The position numbers and the translations under genes are program-made. The notes below the pieces were generated by a model. It searched no databases and had not been told where the DNA came from. It worked only from the letters and a program-made list of their open reading frames with translations. Positions 22,060 to 31,471 of a stretch of DNA of 64,000 nucleotides are shown piece after piece. The stretch's first letter is position 1. Every line of letters begins with the position of its first letter. The DNA comes from Dicyema japonicum. Its lineage: Eukaryota; Dicyemida; Rhombozoa; Dicyemidae. The stretch spans positions 93,990 through 157,989 of the forward strand of contig RDEW01000025.1 of the NCBI GenBank assembly GCA_011109175.1. Reading direction: 5' to 3'.

Positions 22060-23955
22060 AATTAAATAGTAACTTTTTGGTTTGTTAAATAAAGTTTTTA
22101 TTTAAATTAATATATAAAATAATAATGAAATTTTACTGTGGAAAACCATATTTTAATAAATAAAGCATATTATTATAATGAGACACAGATACTATGGTTT
22201 GATGTGGTGAATTAACTTTTTAGATGATAATACTAAGTCTATTACTACTCTTTCAAAATATCCAAAGCGAATTAAAAATCGAAGATCTACGTATTAATTT
22301 AATTTATTTAAGTTGAGATATCGTCTAAGTTTGGATTAATCCGAAAGGTTAGATTACTTCAATTTAACTTATTTTCTTAATTCTAATATAATTATAAACT
22401 ATTAGAAGACAACCAAAAACTAGAGACCACTGATGAAGATTCTGTCAATCATTTAAATTACAACAATGAATTAATGAGTTGAGGTTCAATCTAAATTCTA
22501 GATTCAATAATCGTTCCTGAAGATATTATTCCTCATTTAAACCATGAGAGCAAGAATAGTGAAAATCATTTTTATCCTCACGAAAAACATAGAATTGATT
22601 ATATCATGTATCCCCCTAATCACAAAATCGAGGGTTCATTCAAAAATCTTAATAATCATGAACGAAATGAGAACATTGACCTAAATAAAAATAACCATCT
22701 TCCCATAGAAGGTATAAAAGATTAACTAAAATTATTAAAATATTGATTTATTGTAGAAAAAATAAACAACCTTGTGAAATGTCTCAAAAAGAAATTGAAG
22801 AACGCATTCTCAGGAGAGCATTCAATTCACCATCATAATGGTACTAAATTTTGTGAGTTTTAGTTCCTTTCACCGTCAGACTTTATTCTTGGGTAATGAA
22901 TGTTACTTATTATTAGATCGATCACAACAGAAAAACTATAATCGTCTCTTTATTTTTGGCTTTCTCATCCTTGTTCGTTATATCCTTTGGAATGATTACT
23001 TATAAAATCATTAGAAAGGTTGGTTACTTTGGTAAAGATTTTAGATAAAATCGAGAAAGGTCAGAATGACGACTATGTTTGATCAAATTATTTATTTTAG
23101 GAATATTTGGATCAGAAAAAGCTATTCATCAACGATGAGTGCTAGTTAGTCTTACTTAGAATTGGGATTTATTGGGTTAATGGAAATTCTTTTTCTTCAG
23201 TTTATATTTAAATATATCTTATCTATGGATTCCTTAATCATATAATCTTAAAATATTTTTCTCAAAAAGATTCGATCTACTAACTTTTCAAAAGTATCAG
23301 TATCAACTATTGGTTGACTCATTTCTTACTGATTCTGTCTTATTTTCATCCTCATCCTTCTCAAATAGCCTGCAACAAAATTATTTATAAGAATGACGAT
23401 CGCTAATACATTTCGTGCGAACATCTTATTATTTACCCACTGTCTCTAAAAATTAGACAACTGATGCTTGCAGGGAGGTAGCAACCAAAAGCGACGTTCC
23501 CTTAGATCAGGGAGGTAGCAACCAAATGCGACGTTCCTTAGACGTTCCCTTAGATATGAACATTATCTTTTCTGCTGAAATTTATTTGTTTGACCTATTT
23601 CTTGCATTTTTAATTACATTATTGATCTTTCATGATATTCAAGAAAAAACATTAGAGTAAAACCTAGGATGCTCAGTTTGAAGCGCATGAAAGCTCCGAA
23701 TGATCATATCTTTCATAGTTGTTGCATTAATAGTTGCCATTGAAAATTGGATTATTGTGTTGGACATTCACATTATTGATGAGATTTGACTAGTAACTAA
23801 AATCCGTCATTTTTTTGGGTTTTTATTAATCTTAATTCGTATGATTCATTACTTCTTCAATTCGCACATGAATAAGTAGTTCATGTCGACCTAAATTTAT
23901 TATTTATCATAATTTTCGTGCAGAATTAAGTCATTAAATAACAGAGAAAAAGTTA
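22060..23955 (+). repeat. Unit U, copy 3 (plus strand)
   Basis: Most complete plus-strand copy. It holds one 30-residue repeat with HKIEGSFKNLNNHERNENIDLNK-type sequence (about 22620-22690), a following IEGIKD end, the hydrophobic/basic tail region (about 22940-23050), and the distal part to AAGTCATTAAATAACAGA at about 23930, which matches 6700-6735 on the other strand. Near 23470-23560 a tandem duplication of about 43 bp (GGGAGGTAGCAACCAAA...GACGTTCC twice) is present only in this copy. The repeat-protein frame has no ATG and contains stops. Confidence 0.6.
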
Positions 23956-23961
23956 TCTAAT

Positions 23962-24254
23962 ATGGAACAGTTCGACAATGATATCCATAAACAGGTGGCT
24001 AGGTATGTATGGGATTGACAAAAGTGTCTAATGTCTAGCTTTTATTCTGTCAATAGGAGTCGATCGGTTTGCCTAGTAGCTGATGGCAATTGGCTAAGTA
24101 CTGGAGATTTACAGAGTGTTGTGGACTATGCATCAGCGAAATCAACTCCGATGTCTTTATTAAATCCGAATTATTAGTTGCTATAAAGTCTATGTTCGGG
24201 CAGCATGCGTTTTATCATGATTTTAGTGGGAGAAGTAATAAAAATAATAATTGA
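23962..24254 (+). CDS. Possible small spliced gene, function unknown
   Basis: ATG at 23962 opens MEQFDNDIHKQVAR; a GT...AG intron (about 24003-24058) then leads to SVCLVADGNWLSTGDLQS, and a second frame ends DVFIKSELLVAIKSMFGQH with stop TGA at 24252. The joining of the last two parts needs a frame change that I could not place on a clean intron. Size and the short beta-like segments faintly recall roadblock/LAMTOR5 proteins, but that is a guess. It lies just beyond unit U, so it could also belong to that repeat. Confidence 0.3.
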
Positions 24255-24640
24255 ATTTGATATAAATTTTTTCATATCCTGTATTTTCCCTCTCTGGAGG
24301 TTATCCCTCGTCCATCAATCTTAGACCGTTATGACTAAGAGGTTCTCCAGGCCATGTTAGCGGAGGACCTTAACTTCAACGATTTCCGAACTTCAATGAT
24401 TCAATAAAGTTGGCAGCACCTCATCCTCTCGTAGACGGTTCAATCTAGTCAGTTACCCCGATCTTAATGACATGTAGAAACCAGGTCAATGCGCATCAAA
24501 ATGAGAATGTTTGATAATATCATCAAACTTGTCAGGTGAGAGATGGTTAAACTCAGATCCATCCAAGAGGCAGAAAGGTCCCGAGCGGATGTGCTAAATG
24601 ATTCTTCTGAAATCTCTCTCGAAGGTTTATCCGAATTGTC
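24255..24640. other. Intergenic, nothing recognised
   Basis: No family-like frame; no matched repeat. Confidence 0.35.
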
Positions 24641-25010
24641 TATTTGTTTATTTATTGAACCAACAAACCACCGTCATATCCAAAATAACAAAATTCAGGT
24701 GATCCCAGCCTCCCTCAACAGTTTCCGAATCTTTTCTCGGTATTCCGAGTGCGTTCCTGAGCATTTCCGATATGGATGGGGTCCGCATACTCGAGTACTT
24801 CGCAGGGGCACTGTTCCAGCCTGTTCCTCTATCATATTTTCTAGGTTTCTTGGCAGAATTTCCACTCGGGAATATTTCCTTAGTAGGTTTGCTGGCTTCA
24901 CTTGAATGCTGCATATCTTGTACAAATTCGTTGCAGAAAGGTTAGATCCCCAGATATTACATGCGTATCCAATTGTAGTCTCGATGAACTGTTTGTATCT
25001 ATGGCGGCAG
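24640..25010 (-). mobile_element. LINE-J C-terminal and 3' end, minus strand
   Basis: Minus strand from about 25010: RYKQFIETTIGYACNIWGSN then LYKICSIQVKPANLLRK, the usual end block of jockey/CR1-like RT proteins, then GGWDHL at the 3' end and a GGTTCAATAAATAAACAAATAG tail. It ends about 75 bp upstream of the antizyme start codon. Confidence 0.7.
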
Positions 25011-25084
25011 GGACATCTTTTTTATCAATTTTATAAATGCTGTAAATTTTTTATTATAATTAAAATATTTAAATTAATTTATTA

Positions 25085-25735
25085 ATGGTTGTGGTGTCGT
25101 CTTGCGTCAGCAAAAGGTTTTCTTAGTATTATTATATCAAAATAGTGAAATTTTTAATATTTTACTCGACATGCCACATCAGTATTGTTTTTGAGGTTCC
25201 CCATACCGCCAACTTGACAGAGGGCGGCGGTATGGGGGCTCATTTTGAGCCCACTGTCTCCAACTTTGTACTCTTATTGGTTCAATTTAGCTCACTTCTT
25301 TATCCCCTTATTCTTCTTCTCGTCTAAATTTTAACATTAGTTTTGGATTAAATACTAACAAACTCACATTAAGTGGATTATTTGTCTCTTCTCGCCTGTT
25401 CGTAAATCTTCCTCCAGGAATCCACCTCCCACAGTACTCACATGAATGGTAATGGGTTTTCCTACTTTAATTGCTTTATTTTGGCTGAAATTTTCTTAAT
25501 TATTAGTTTCGTCTTACTTTTGGATTTCTGTACCTCCCATCTGAACATTTTCGACGTTGTCTTCTGCATTGATAAGAGCCACAAAGGTCATTTTTAAATT
25601 GATTTCCCAGAAAGCAAGAAGATATTTAAAATGCTAATCTCCATTGGATGTCATTTCGTCCCTTCTAACAGCTTTGTGATGGTCGGAATTACTGACAAAT
25701 TATTGCTTGAAATCAACCTTGATGACTCACTTTGA
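25085..25735 (+). CDS. OAZ: Ornithine decarboxylase antizyme, decoded by +1 frameshift
   Basis: Antizyme binds and destabilises ornithine decarboxylase and limits polyamine uptake; polyamines raise its synthesis by promoting a +1 ribosomal frameshift. ORF1 starts at ATG 25085 (MVVVSSCVSK), crosses a 29-nt intron (25117-25145) and ends MPHQYCF-TGA (25192-25194), 26 codons. The +1 frame then reads EVPHTANLTEGG and continues through introns 25268-25290 (23 nt), 25449-25506 (58) and 25587-25610 (24). ORF2 contains SRLFVNLPPG (family LYIELPxGxLPEGS), SHECFVLLLDF (family SKESFxxLLEF), FDVVFCIDKSHKESKKIFKM (family HVFICFHKxRxDRAALLRTF), SIGCHFVPSN (family LGFEIVRPGHP), ending LLLEINLDDSL, stop 25733. 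The whole antizyme fold is present in order. Recognition is from memory of the family and was not searched. A LINE-J end lies just upstream. Confidence 0.85.
25189..25252 (+). promoter_or_regulatory. Antizyme +1 frameshift site with two downstream hairpins
   Basis: Slip site TTT-TGA at 25189-25194. Four bases later a perfect 12-bp stem forms between CCCCATACCGCC (25199-25210) and GGCGGTATGGGG (25226-25237) with a 15-nt loop. Immediately after, GGGCTCA (25236-25242) can pair with TGAGCCC (25246-25252). The GC-rich block stands out in an AT-rich region. Known antizyme sites have a pyrimidine-rich codon, UGA and often a 3' RNA structure. Confidence 0.75.
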
Positions 25736-26219
25736 GGTAAAACAGTCTGTTTATTCTCTTTAACTGCTTAATTTAGTCATTATGACTGCTGTGTCTCATT
25801 TTGATCGGCATGTTTGATAAGTTAGTATTATGGTACCTCGACTGTGGTATTGAATGTTGGAGGCTTAATTAATAAAGGTAGTATGCTTCGTATTATAATG
25901 GTGACCTGTTATTTTAGTTGGCGGAAATTATCTGGTGAACCTACATTGCACATAATGTCTGTTTGGTTAATGATGGACGATTATGATGTCTCCTCCCCCC
26001 TTTTTAATGAACTAAAGAGAGATACTTCTGAAACCCGATAATGTCTGCTTAGCTTCAATATGAACAATAAGCCTTGTCTATCTTTTTCTCGTGAGCATGA
26101 AGGAGGTGATGGATCCACGAGAAATTGGAATCCCGAAGTTCTGAACAAAGGACTGTAAGGTATACGAAAAAGCAGGTTCGACTCTTTTCCATTTAAAAAT
26201 TGAAGCAATTACGGATCAT
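25736..26219. other. Intergenic, no gene recognised
   Basis: The 65-residue plus frame (25844-26041) and the 75-residue minus frame (25981-26208) have no family resemblance. Confidence 0.35.
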
Positions 26220-26425
26220 TTTATCGAACGAAAAGCGCAACGCATTGGCGATGTAATAAATAAAAGGATTTCGTTCTTCCTTGCTCCGCTGAAGCGGTTC
26301 TCAATGACGGGTACGAATAGACGTAATGCTTGAAAAGGGTGCGTCTCATTCCGACCGTGGAACTGGGATCATATAGTTAGTTGAGGAGTTTCTTTCACTA
26401 AACTGGTGATCCTGGGGAACAAACA
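26220..26425 (+). mobile_element. LINE-J 3' end, plus strand
   Basis: Ends with the family signature GGGATCATATAGTTAGTTGAG ... TGGTGATCCTGGGGAACAAACAAATAATAAAC, about 120 bp downstream of the FAM98 stop (tail to tail). Only the last stretch of the element is recognisable. Confidence 0.55.
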
Positions 26426-26541
26426 AATAATAAACGAAATAATCTATACATCACACAATATTCCTAGTACTTCACAACACACATCATAAATCAGCAAAAC
26501 CGAGCACACATAAAAAATTCAGCACTCAAAAATTCAAATTA

Positions 26542-27920
26542 TTACCGCCTTCGACTGGGACCAGACCATCCTCCATAACTTCCAGCAGAATCCCGTGATT
26601 CATAGAAATCTGAATGAATAAAACAGACAAACTTCTTTTATTTGTATTCCTCCCTTGACGACTCGGAGCACCTTCATAATGGCCAGCTTGTCTAGTTGGT
26701 CGAAATACCATATTGAAGGACCCATCGTTATTCCCGCTAAAGAAGTCTTCTTGATGCCTTCTTTGAGGATGACTTTGCTGTCCCTGCCATGATTGGGAAG
26801 ACGAAATTCTCTGTTGTTGCATAGAAAACGTCTCCTTTTGAGGAATATTAGCCATCTCCAACATTCTTCCTCCTCGGTCGGGGACATGATCAATTCTGAC
26901 TCGGTTGACATCACACGTGACCCGATCATCCATGCAACTAATACGATCAAACACAAGTAAATCTAAAAATATGACTTAAAAAACCTTCAGATGATGAAAG
27001 CAGATCCCCCAATCCCACGTGGCCTAGAGAACCCATCCACGATCTTAGTGACTCCAGCAAACCAGAGATATACCCCGTTTTAGCCTAAAATAAACACTTT
27101 TATCCAATAAAGGTCAAAATAGCACAAAAATACCTCAGCCTTTGGAGACTCACTCATAGACTTCACAGTGAAAGTAAGTCTTTTATATAAAAGGTCCCTT
27201 CTGGTTTGATAGTCGTTTTGAAGCAGTTTTACAATCCTTTTTAGGGCTTTCAACCGTTTTGGAGACAAGTTTCTCTTTACAAGCAAATCATTGACAGAAA
27301 TTTGTATTTTTGACGCCTCAAAGGCGAATTTTAACTAAAATAAAATATTCTGGAACTTTATCGTTGAAATAACTAAAAAATCAGCCACGTGTAGATTTAA
27401 TGGGGTGCCTCACATCCAAGCTCGATAAAGGTTAATTTAAGTTCGTTAACGATTTCTTGAACATTCTATGAAAGTCAGGGACATAATAAACCGACTCGGC
27501 AGATTTACTGTTGAGCTTAGAGAGTTTGACGAGTTCCAATTCCTGGCAAAGATACTCTAAAGACATTAGATCAAAGCCTATGCCGATTATTACATACGAG
27601 TTTTCCTCTAGAGCAGCTTCAATAGACGAGACGCTCACATACGACTGGAAGGGACATTCATAGAAATTCAGAACAGCACATAACTTTTGACAAAAGGCCA
27701 CAAAGGAGTCTGTAAATAACAGAAAAACCACTAACCAGAATTAGTGGGGACAGCAGGATGTAAATTGTAGTAAAAAGCCAATTTATCGACAAGGAAGCAG
27801 ATTATATCGGCATAATTGGTAACTAGTAAGTTGGTGTCAGATTCGTCAGTGAATTTGTATCTAATTGTTTAACTAGTATAATAACCCAAATAAATCGAGA
27901 CATTCAGTAACAAAGTTCAT
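26542..27920 (-). CDS. FAM98: FAM98 family protein (tRNA-ligase complex subunit homologue)
   Basis: Vertebrate FAM98B is part of the RTCB tRNA-splicing ligase complex with DDX1. The minus-strand gene starts at ATG 27920 (MNFVTECLDLFGYKF, family LESLEDLGYKG), continues FVAFCQKLCAVLNFYECPFQS and YLCQELELVKLSK (the conserved N-terminal helical domain), IVKLLQNDYQTRRDLLYKRL (family IANEYEVRRKLLIKRLDVTV), SGLLESLRSWMGS, and RIDHVPDRGGRM (family GRVPDRGGRP). The C terminus is Gln/Arg/Gly-rich and ends SAGSYGGWSGPSRRR, a short version of the Gly-rich tail of vertebrate FAM98. At least six introns of about 22-50 nt must be removed. Divergent from the BRMS1-like gene. Confidence 0.85.
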
Positions 27921-27989
27921 TTTTAAATATTTTATTTAAATTAAAATTTTAGTTATTTATAATAATTATATTTAAATTTTTTTTCCCTA
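27921..27989. promoter_or_regulatory. Shared 69-bp divergent promoter
   Basis: The start codons of FAM98 (minus, 27920) and the BRMS1-like gene (plus, 27990) are separated by 69 bp of almost pure A/T. With this spacing both 5' UTRs and promoters must lie in, or overlap, this gap. Confidence 0.55.
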
Positions 27990-28769
27990 ATGATTGATGT
28001 GGAGTCTTCTTCTGATACTGATTTGGATTTTCTAGAAGGTAAGAAATTCTATTAGTAATGATAAAATTTAACAAATACAATTCTTATTCAGTAGAGAAAA
28101 GCATTGATGACTTGCCAGATGTTTCAAAGGGGTTGACAATGAACATGAATAACTTAGAGTGCATTTACAACGATACTAAAAAGAAGTACTTGATCTTTGA
28201 TTTTTGGTTGCTAAGGAAACGAGATGGTCTATTTAGACAAAAATCTGACTTATTAATCAAGGAAACACTTCCAGAATTTGTTGACAGCCTATCAATCATT
28301 GAGAGGAGGAGAGACGAGAAAATTGCCTTAATCTGTTTGTTTTTCTTATTTAAATTAGCTGAAAGAAGAAAATTGAAGCTTGAGTACATAAATTCTGAAT
28401 TGTTGCATCAACTTGGTTTGTTGGAGGCTCAATTTGAGGTAGTTTCAGTTTTCCCATTTTTACTGTTTTTTGACATTTTTACTTGAAGGATGAAAAAAAT
28501 CAGCTCTATGGGAAGTTGGTCGAAACATTGGAAGAAGATGCGAAAAAGCTGCAAAATGAGCGAAATGATGCGTATTTTTATCTCGGTTGGAATTTTTGTT
28601 TATTTTTAGACAAAATTACAGAAAATGCTCAAAATGACGTAAATCCGCCGAAAAGAGATAATTCATGTATTTTGTTAATTATTTGTAAGATTTCAAATTT
28701 TTAAGCAAAGAAGACATTTATGATGATATTTTTAAGATTCAAAAAGTTGCCATTTTATTGAACGAGTAG
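27990..28769 (+). CDS. BRMS1/Sds3-like protein (Sin3-HDAC complex)
   Basis: Sds3/BRMS1 proteins scaffold the Sin3 histone deacetylase complex. Begins MIDVESSSDTDLDF (acidic N terminus), then, after a ~53-nt intron, LPDVSKGLTMNMNNLECIYNDTK. The best match is EFVDSLSIIERRRDEKIALIS joined (24-nt intron at about 28333) to ERRKLKLEYINSELLHQLG and DEKNQLYGKLVETLEEDAKKLQNERND, which follows BRMS1 EYLEPLARLQ...NKYEAE...FESEKLLLQDTL...RIRRLEEDR in spacing. The end NSCIFKEDIYDDIFKIQKVA corresponds to the family DILEDWTAIKKA tail and needs a 32-nt intron (about 28675-28706). Mostly coiled coil, so similarity could be partly compositional. Confidence 0.6.
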
Positions 28770-28859
28770 TTGGTTAAAGAATATGAATGCTTCTCGTCTT
28801 AGACTTTTTTTAATTAAATAAAACTATTATTTTTTTAATTAAATAATTTTTTGTTCGGA

Positions 28860-30613
28860 CTTGTTCCGATGTTGAGAAATACCAAGGTTCTGTATGCTGC
28901 TTGCAGGAGACTAAAATAATGACTTGATCAAATACATGGAAATTGCCGCTTCTGTTCCTATGTAATATTGGTTTCCAACACCCCGCGTGTCATTAAACTA
29001 CATGGACTGGGCAACGATTCTTACCTACCGAAGGCTCTATTAACATTTTCAACCAAATTGACTACATTTGCCGAGTCAAAAAAAATCACTCCTACGTGCC
29101 TCGAAGTCTTACGGGTGAACAGCTATCGACAGTGATCACAAGATAGTCTTTACCAAGTTCACAACGAGGACATCAACTCACCTAAGACGAAGAGAGCCAA
29201 ACGTAGATGTAAGAAGAAGCTACAAAATGGGACAACTGTGTTGCTCTACATCGATCAGAGACAACTACCAATTGTCAATTACTAGATTCTTCCGAAACCT
29301 GTATGCCGGACTTCATCCAGGAGGCACTTGGGTGGAGACAATGAAAGGGATCTTTTCGGCAGCAAATGAGAGTATCGGAACATGTTCCCAGCACTATGTA
29401 AAAATGTATACATCCAAATGTCCCGTTAAAGAACAAAGGAGACTATGATTACAACTGGAAAATACGTCTGATCCGAACAGGAACAAACCTTGAAGTCTAG
29501 AAGAACATCCCCAGAAAACAATCAAGATTTTGAATAAGAAGAACGCCACTTACCTACATGATCTAAAAGTTGCCAAGTTAAACTGTTCAGGAACTCATCA
29601 AAATGTTCACTGCAAAAACAAATAAACAAACTAAAACTCCATGTCGGGAATGGAAGATTCTTAACAAATCCCAAAGATCAGGCTGATTATATTGCGACGT
29701 ATTTCGAGGGTATATTAACTGTCCACGGAGAAATATCTGATCATACTTGTGGATACGCCACCCAACTCGATAGAGCTATCACACTTGGCGAAATCTCAAA
29801 TGAATGGCTTCCTGAAGCGGATGGAATCAATTCAGAACTTCTCGCCTGCACTAACAAACAAACTGGCGGAATTACTTAACTTTATATGTTTAGAAAAAAG
29901 AATACCTCGTTCTTGGACCCGGACTATAATACCAATACAAAACCTAACAAGCATGCTGGACCTGTTGAAAACCTACTCCAATAATCCTGCTAAACACTTT
30001 ACGAAAACTTCTGCCATTAGTTACGTTGAACACCGAATCAGAGAACAAGTGGACAACTATCAATCCCCCAGTCACAGTGGCGCTATCAACCAGAGATTTG
30101 AAAGTGCAACAACAGTCCTGGTCTTTGACATGGTCCGCCGTGGTCTACTTCTCAGGATACTGGAACAATTCTTAGACCCTGATTTTGTCAGTATGATCAG
30201 AGAGTTGTATCTAACACGAAACTTAGAGTGGTGGTCGGTAGGACGTTATCCAGTGAATTTACGTTCAATGTTGGTACTCCCCAGGGAGATTCCCTTTTGC
30301 CCCTGCTATTTTTATTATATCTGGAGACGGCATTACGAGACCTTCAGAAGTTCTATGATGGCAACATCGTCGAAATTGCTTACGCAGATGAGGTTGACTT
30401 TGTGTGATAAACAAATCGGCCCTACTTCGACTCCTCGAGGTGGCACCTGCTTAGTTGAACAATGGTTCCTCAGAATGAACACGGCAATAACCGACATTGT
30501 TGAAATCAGGAAAATGAAAACCAGATCAAGTGAAACGTGGCACAAAAAATAAACTTGCCTCTTTACTTGGAGACAGTCAAGATATTTCCAGAAGGATGCC
30601 TCGCTTAAGTAAC
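28860..30613 (+). mobile_element. APE-type LINE ('LINE-E'), 5' and RT part, interrupted
   Basis: Broken frames give an endonuclease end (LQETK, NQIDYICRVKKNHSYVPRS, TVITR), a linker, an RT region (29749-30552: RIPRSWTRTIIPI, VLVFDMVRRGLLLRI, TPQGD-like, AYADEVD) and KNKLASLLGDSQDISRR, the LLGDSEDI motif seen in this LINE group. The element continues beyond an insertion, at 33807-33950 (RLYEVFVKPILDLGD, KTEQLRLDSFHQT). Many stops; inactive. Relatives: 38297-38708, 47550-47830 and 57239-57560. Confidence 0.75.
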
Positions 30614-30639
30614 GATGACTAAGTTTTTTTTTTTTGGCT

Positions 30640-31327
30640 TTATAAATTTAAACAATAGAAGTCAGGTAGTTGCCGCCCTCATCGCGTGGCTTTTCCTCTC
30701 AAAATTGCGAGCGAAATTCGTTCAAATAGCCAGCGGCGTTCGCGGAGATCTCCAGTGCATGAGGTGATCCGGTTTCCAAGACGTCCGAAAAACTCGAGTG
30801 TAGAGGGGGAGTAGGATCCGGAAGTCTCCATAGCAAAAAGAACAAATTTGACATCATCAGGAAGGTCGACGTATTTAACGAGTTTGGCCTTCTCCGCCTT
30901 TACGGATGCTGAACAGGCCCTTGTAGCACTCTCGTGAAGATTTTTCTGGGCGAACGTGTCCTGTACATGTCACATCTCAAACCAGTGGTTTCCCGGCCTC
31001 AAATGGAAATATGGTCATCCCGTCCGGTCGTTTCCCGTCACTTCTGCATAACCCGACCGGTTCAAGAATGGCCGAGTATCCAGCAGCATCCATAGCTCGC
31101 CTGACAATTTCATTCAGAGCCTTGTGCCTTGGGGATCTGCCAGCGCTCCTCCTGCAGGCGAGAGGGTGCAGGCCATAGCAAGTCTATCAGGATGCCCCTC
31201 GGGCACGGGTGAGGTACACATACTTTTAGTCCCAGCGCAGAGAGATACCAGTTCTAACGCATTCATCATCCAGAAAAGTGCCCAAAGCTCCATTGGGGAT
31301 GGCGTTTAGCCAAGCTCCGCTCTCAGG
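30640..31327 (-). pseudogene. RLE-LINE ORF, C-terminal endonuclease part
   Basis: Minus strand from 31327 reads the end of the RT protein, a CCHC-like zinc segment, EPVGLCRSDGKRPDGMT (the RPD of a PD-(D/E)xK restriction-like endonuclease), FPFEAGKPLV then stop TGA in place of Trp, DVTC, then VKFVLFAMETSGSYSP and LGNRITSCTGDLRERRW, ending near 30660 before the poly(A). The same block is what survives in stubs at 1261, 14930, 20190 and 48177. Recognised from R2-type endonuclease architecture; not an rDNA insertion here. Confidence 0.8.
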
Positions 31328-31471
31328 GAAAAAAAACGTGTTGTCGTTGTGTGTTGTTGTTTTTCGCCTATTGTGATTATTTTCCTATTTTTGACTTTCT
31401 CTTATTGACTATTTTCGCCTATTGAGACTATTCCCTTATTCTTGATTTTCGCCTATTGTTGATTCAGTGGA

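Noticed and set aside
21780-22065. Two overlapping frames (62 and 63 residues)
   Set aside because: Different frames of the same DNA, neither with family resemblance; in worn repeat sequence.
25145-25327. 61-residue open frame taken as a stand-alone gene
   Set aside because: It is the +1 frame of antizyme ORF2 read through a 23-nt intron; its ATG-like start precedes the slip site.
31124-31309. 61-residue plus-strand frame
   Set aside because: Antisense shadow of the RLE-LINE C-terminal segment.
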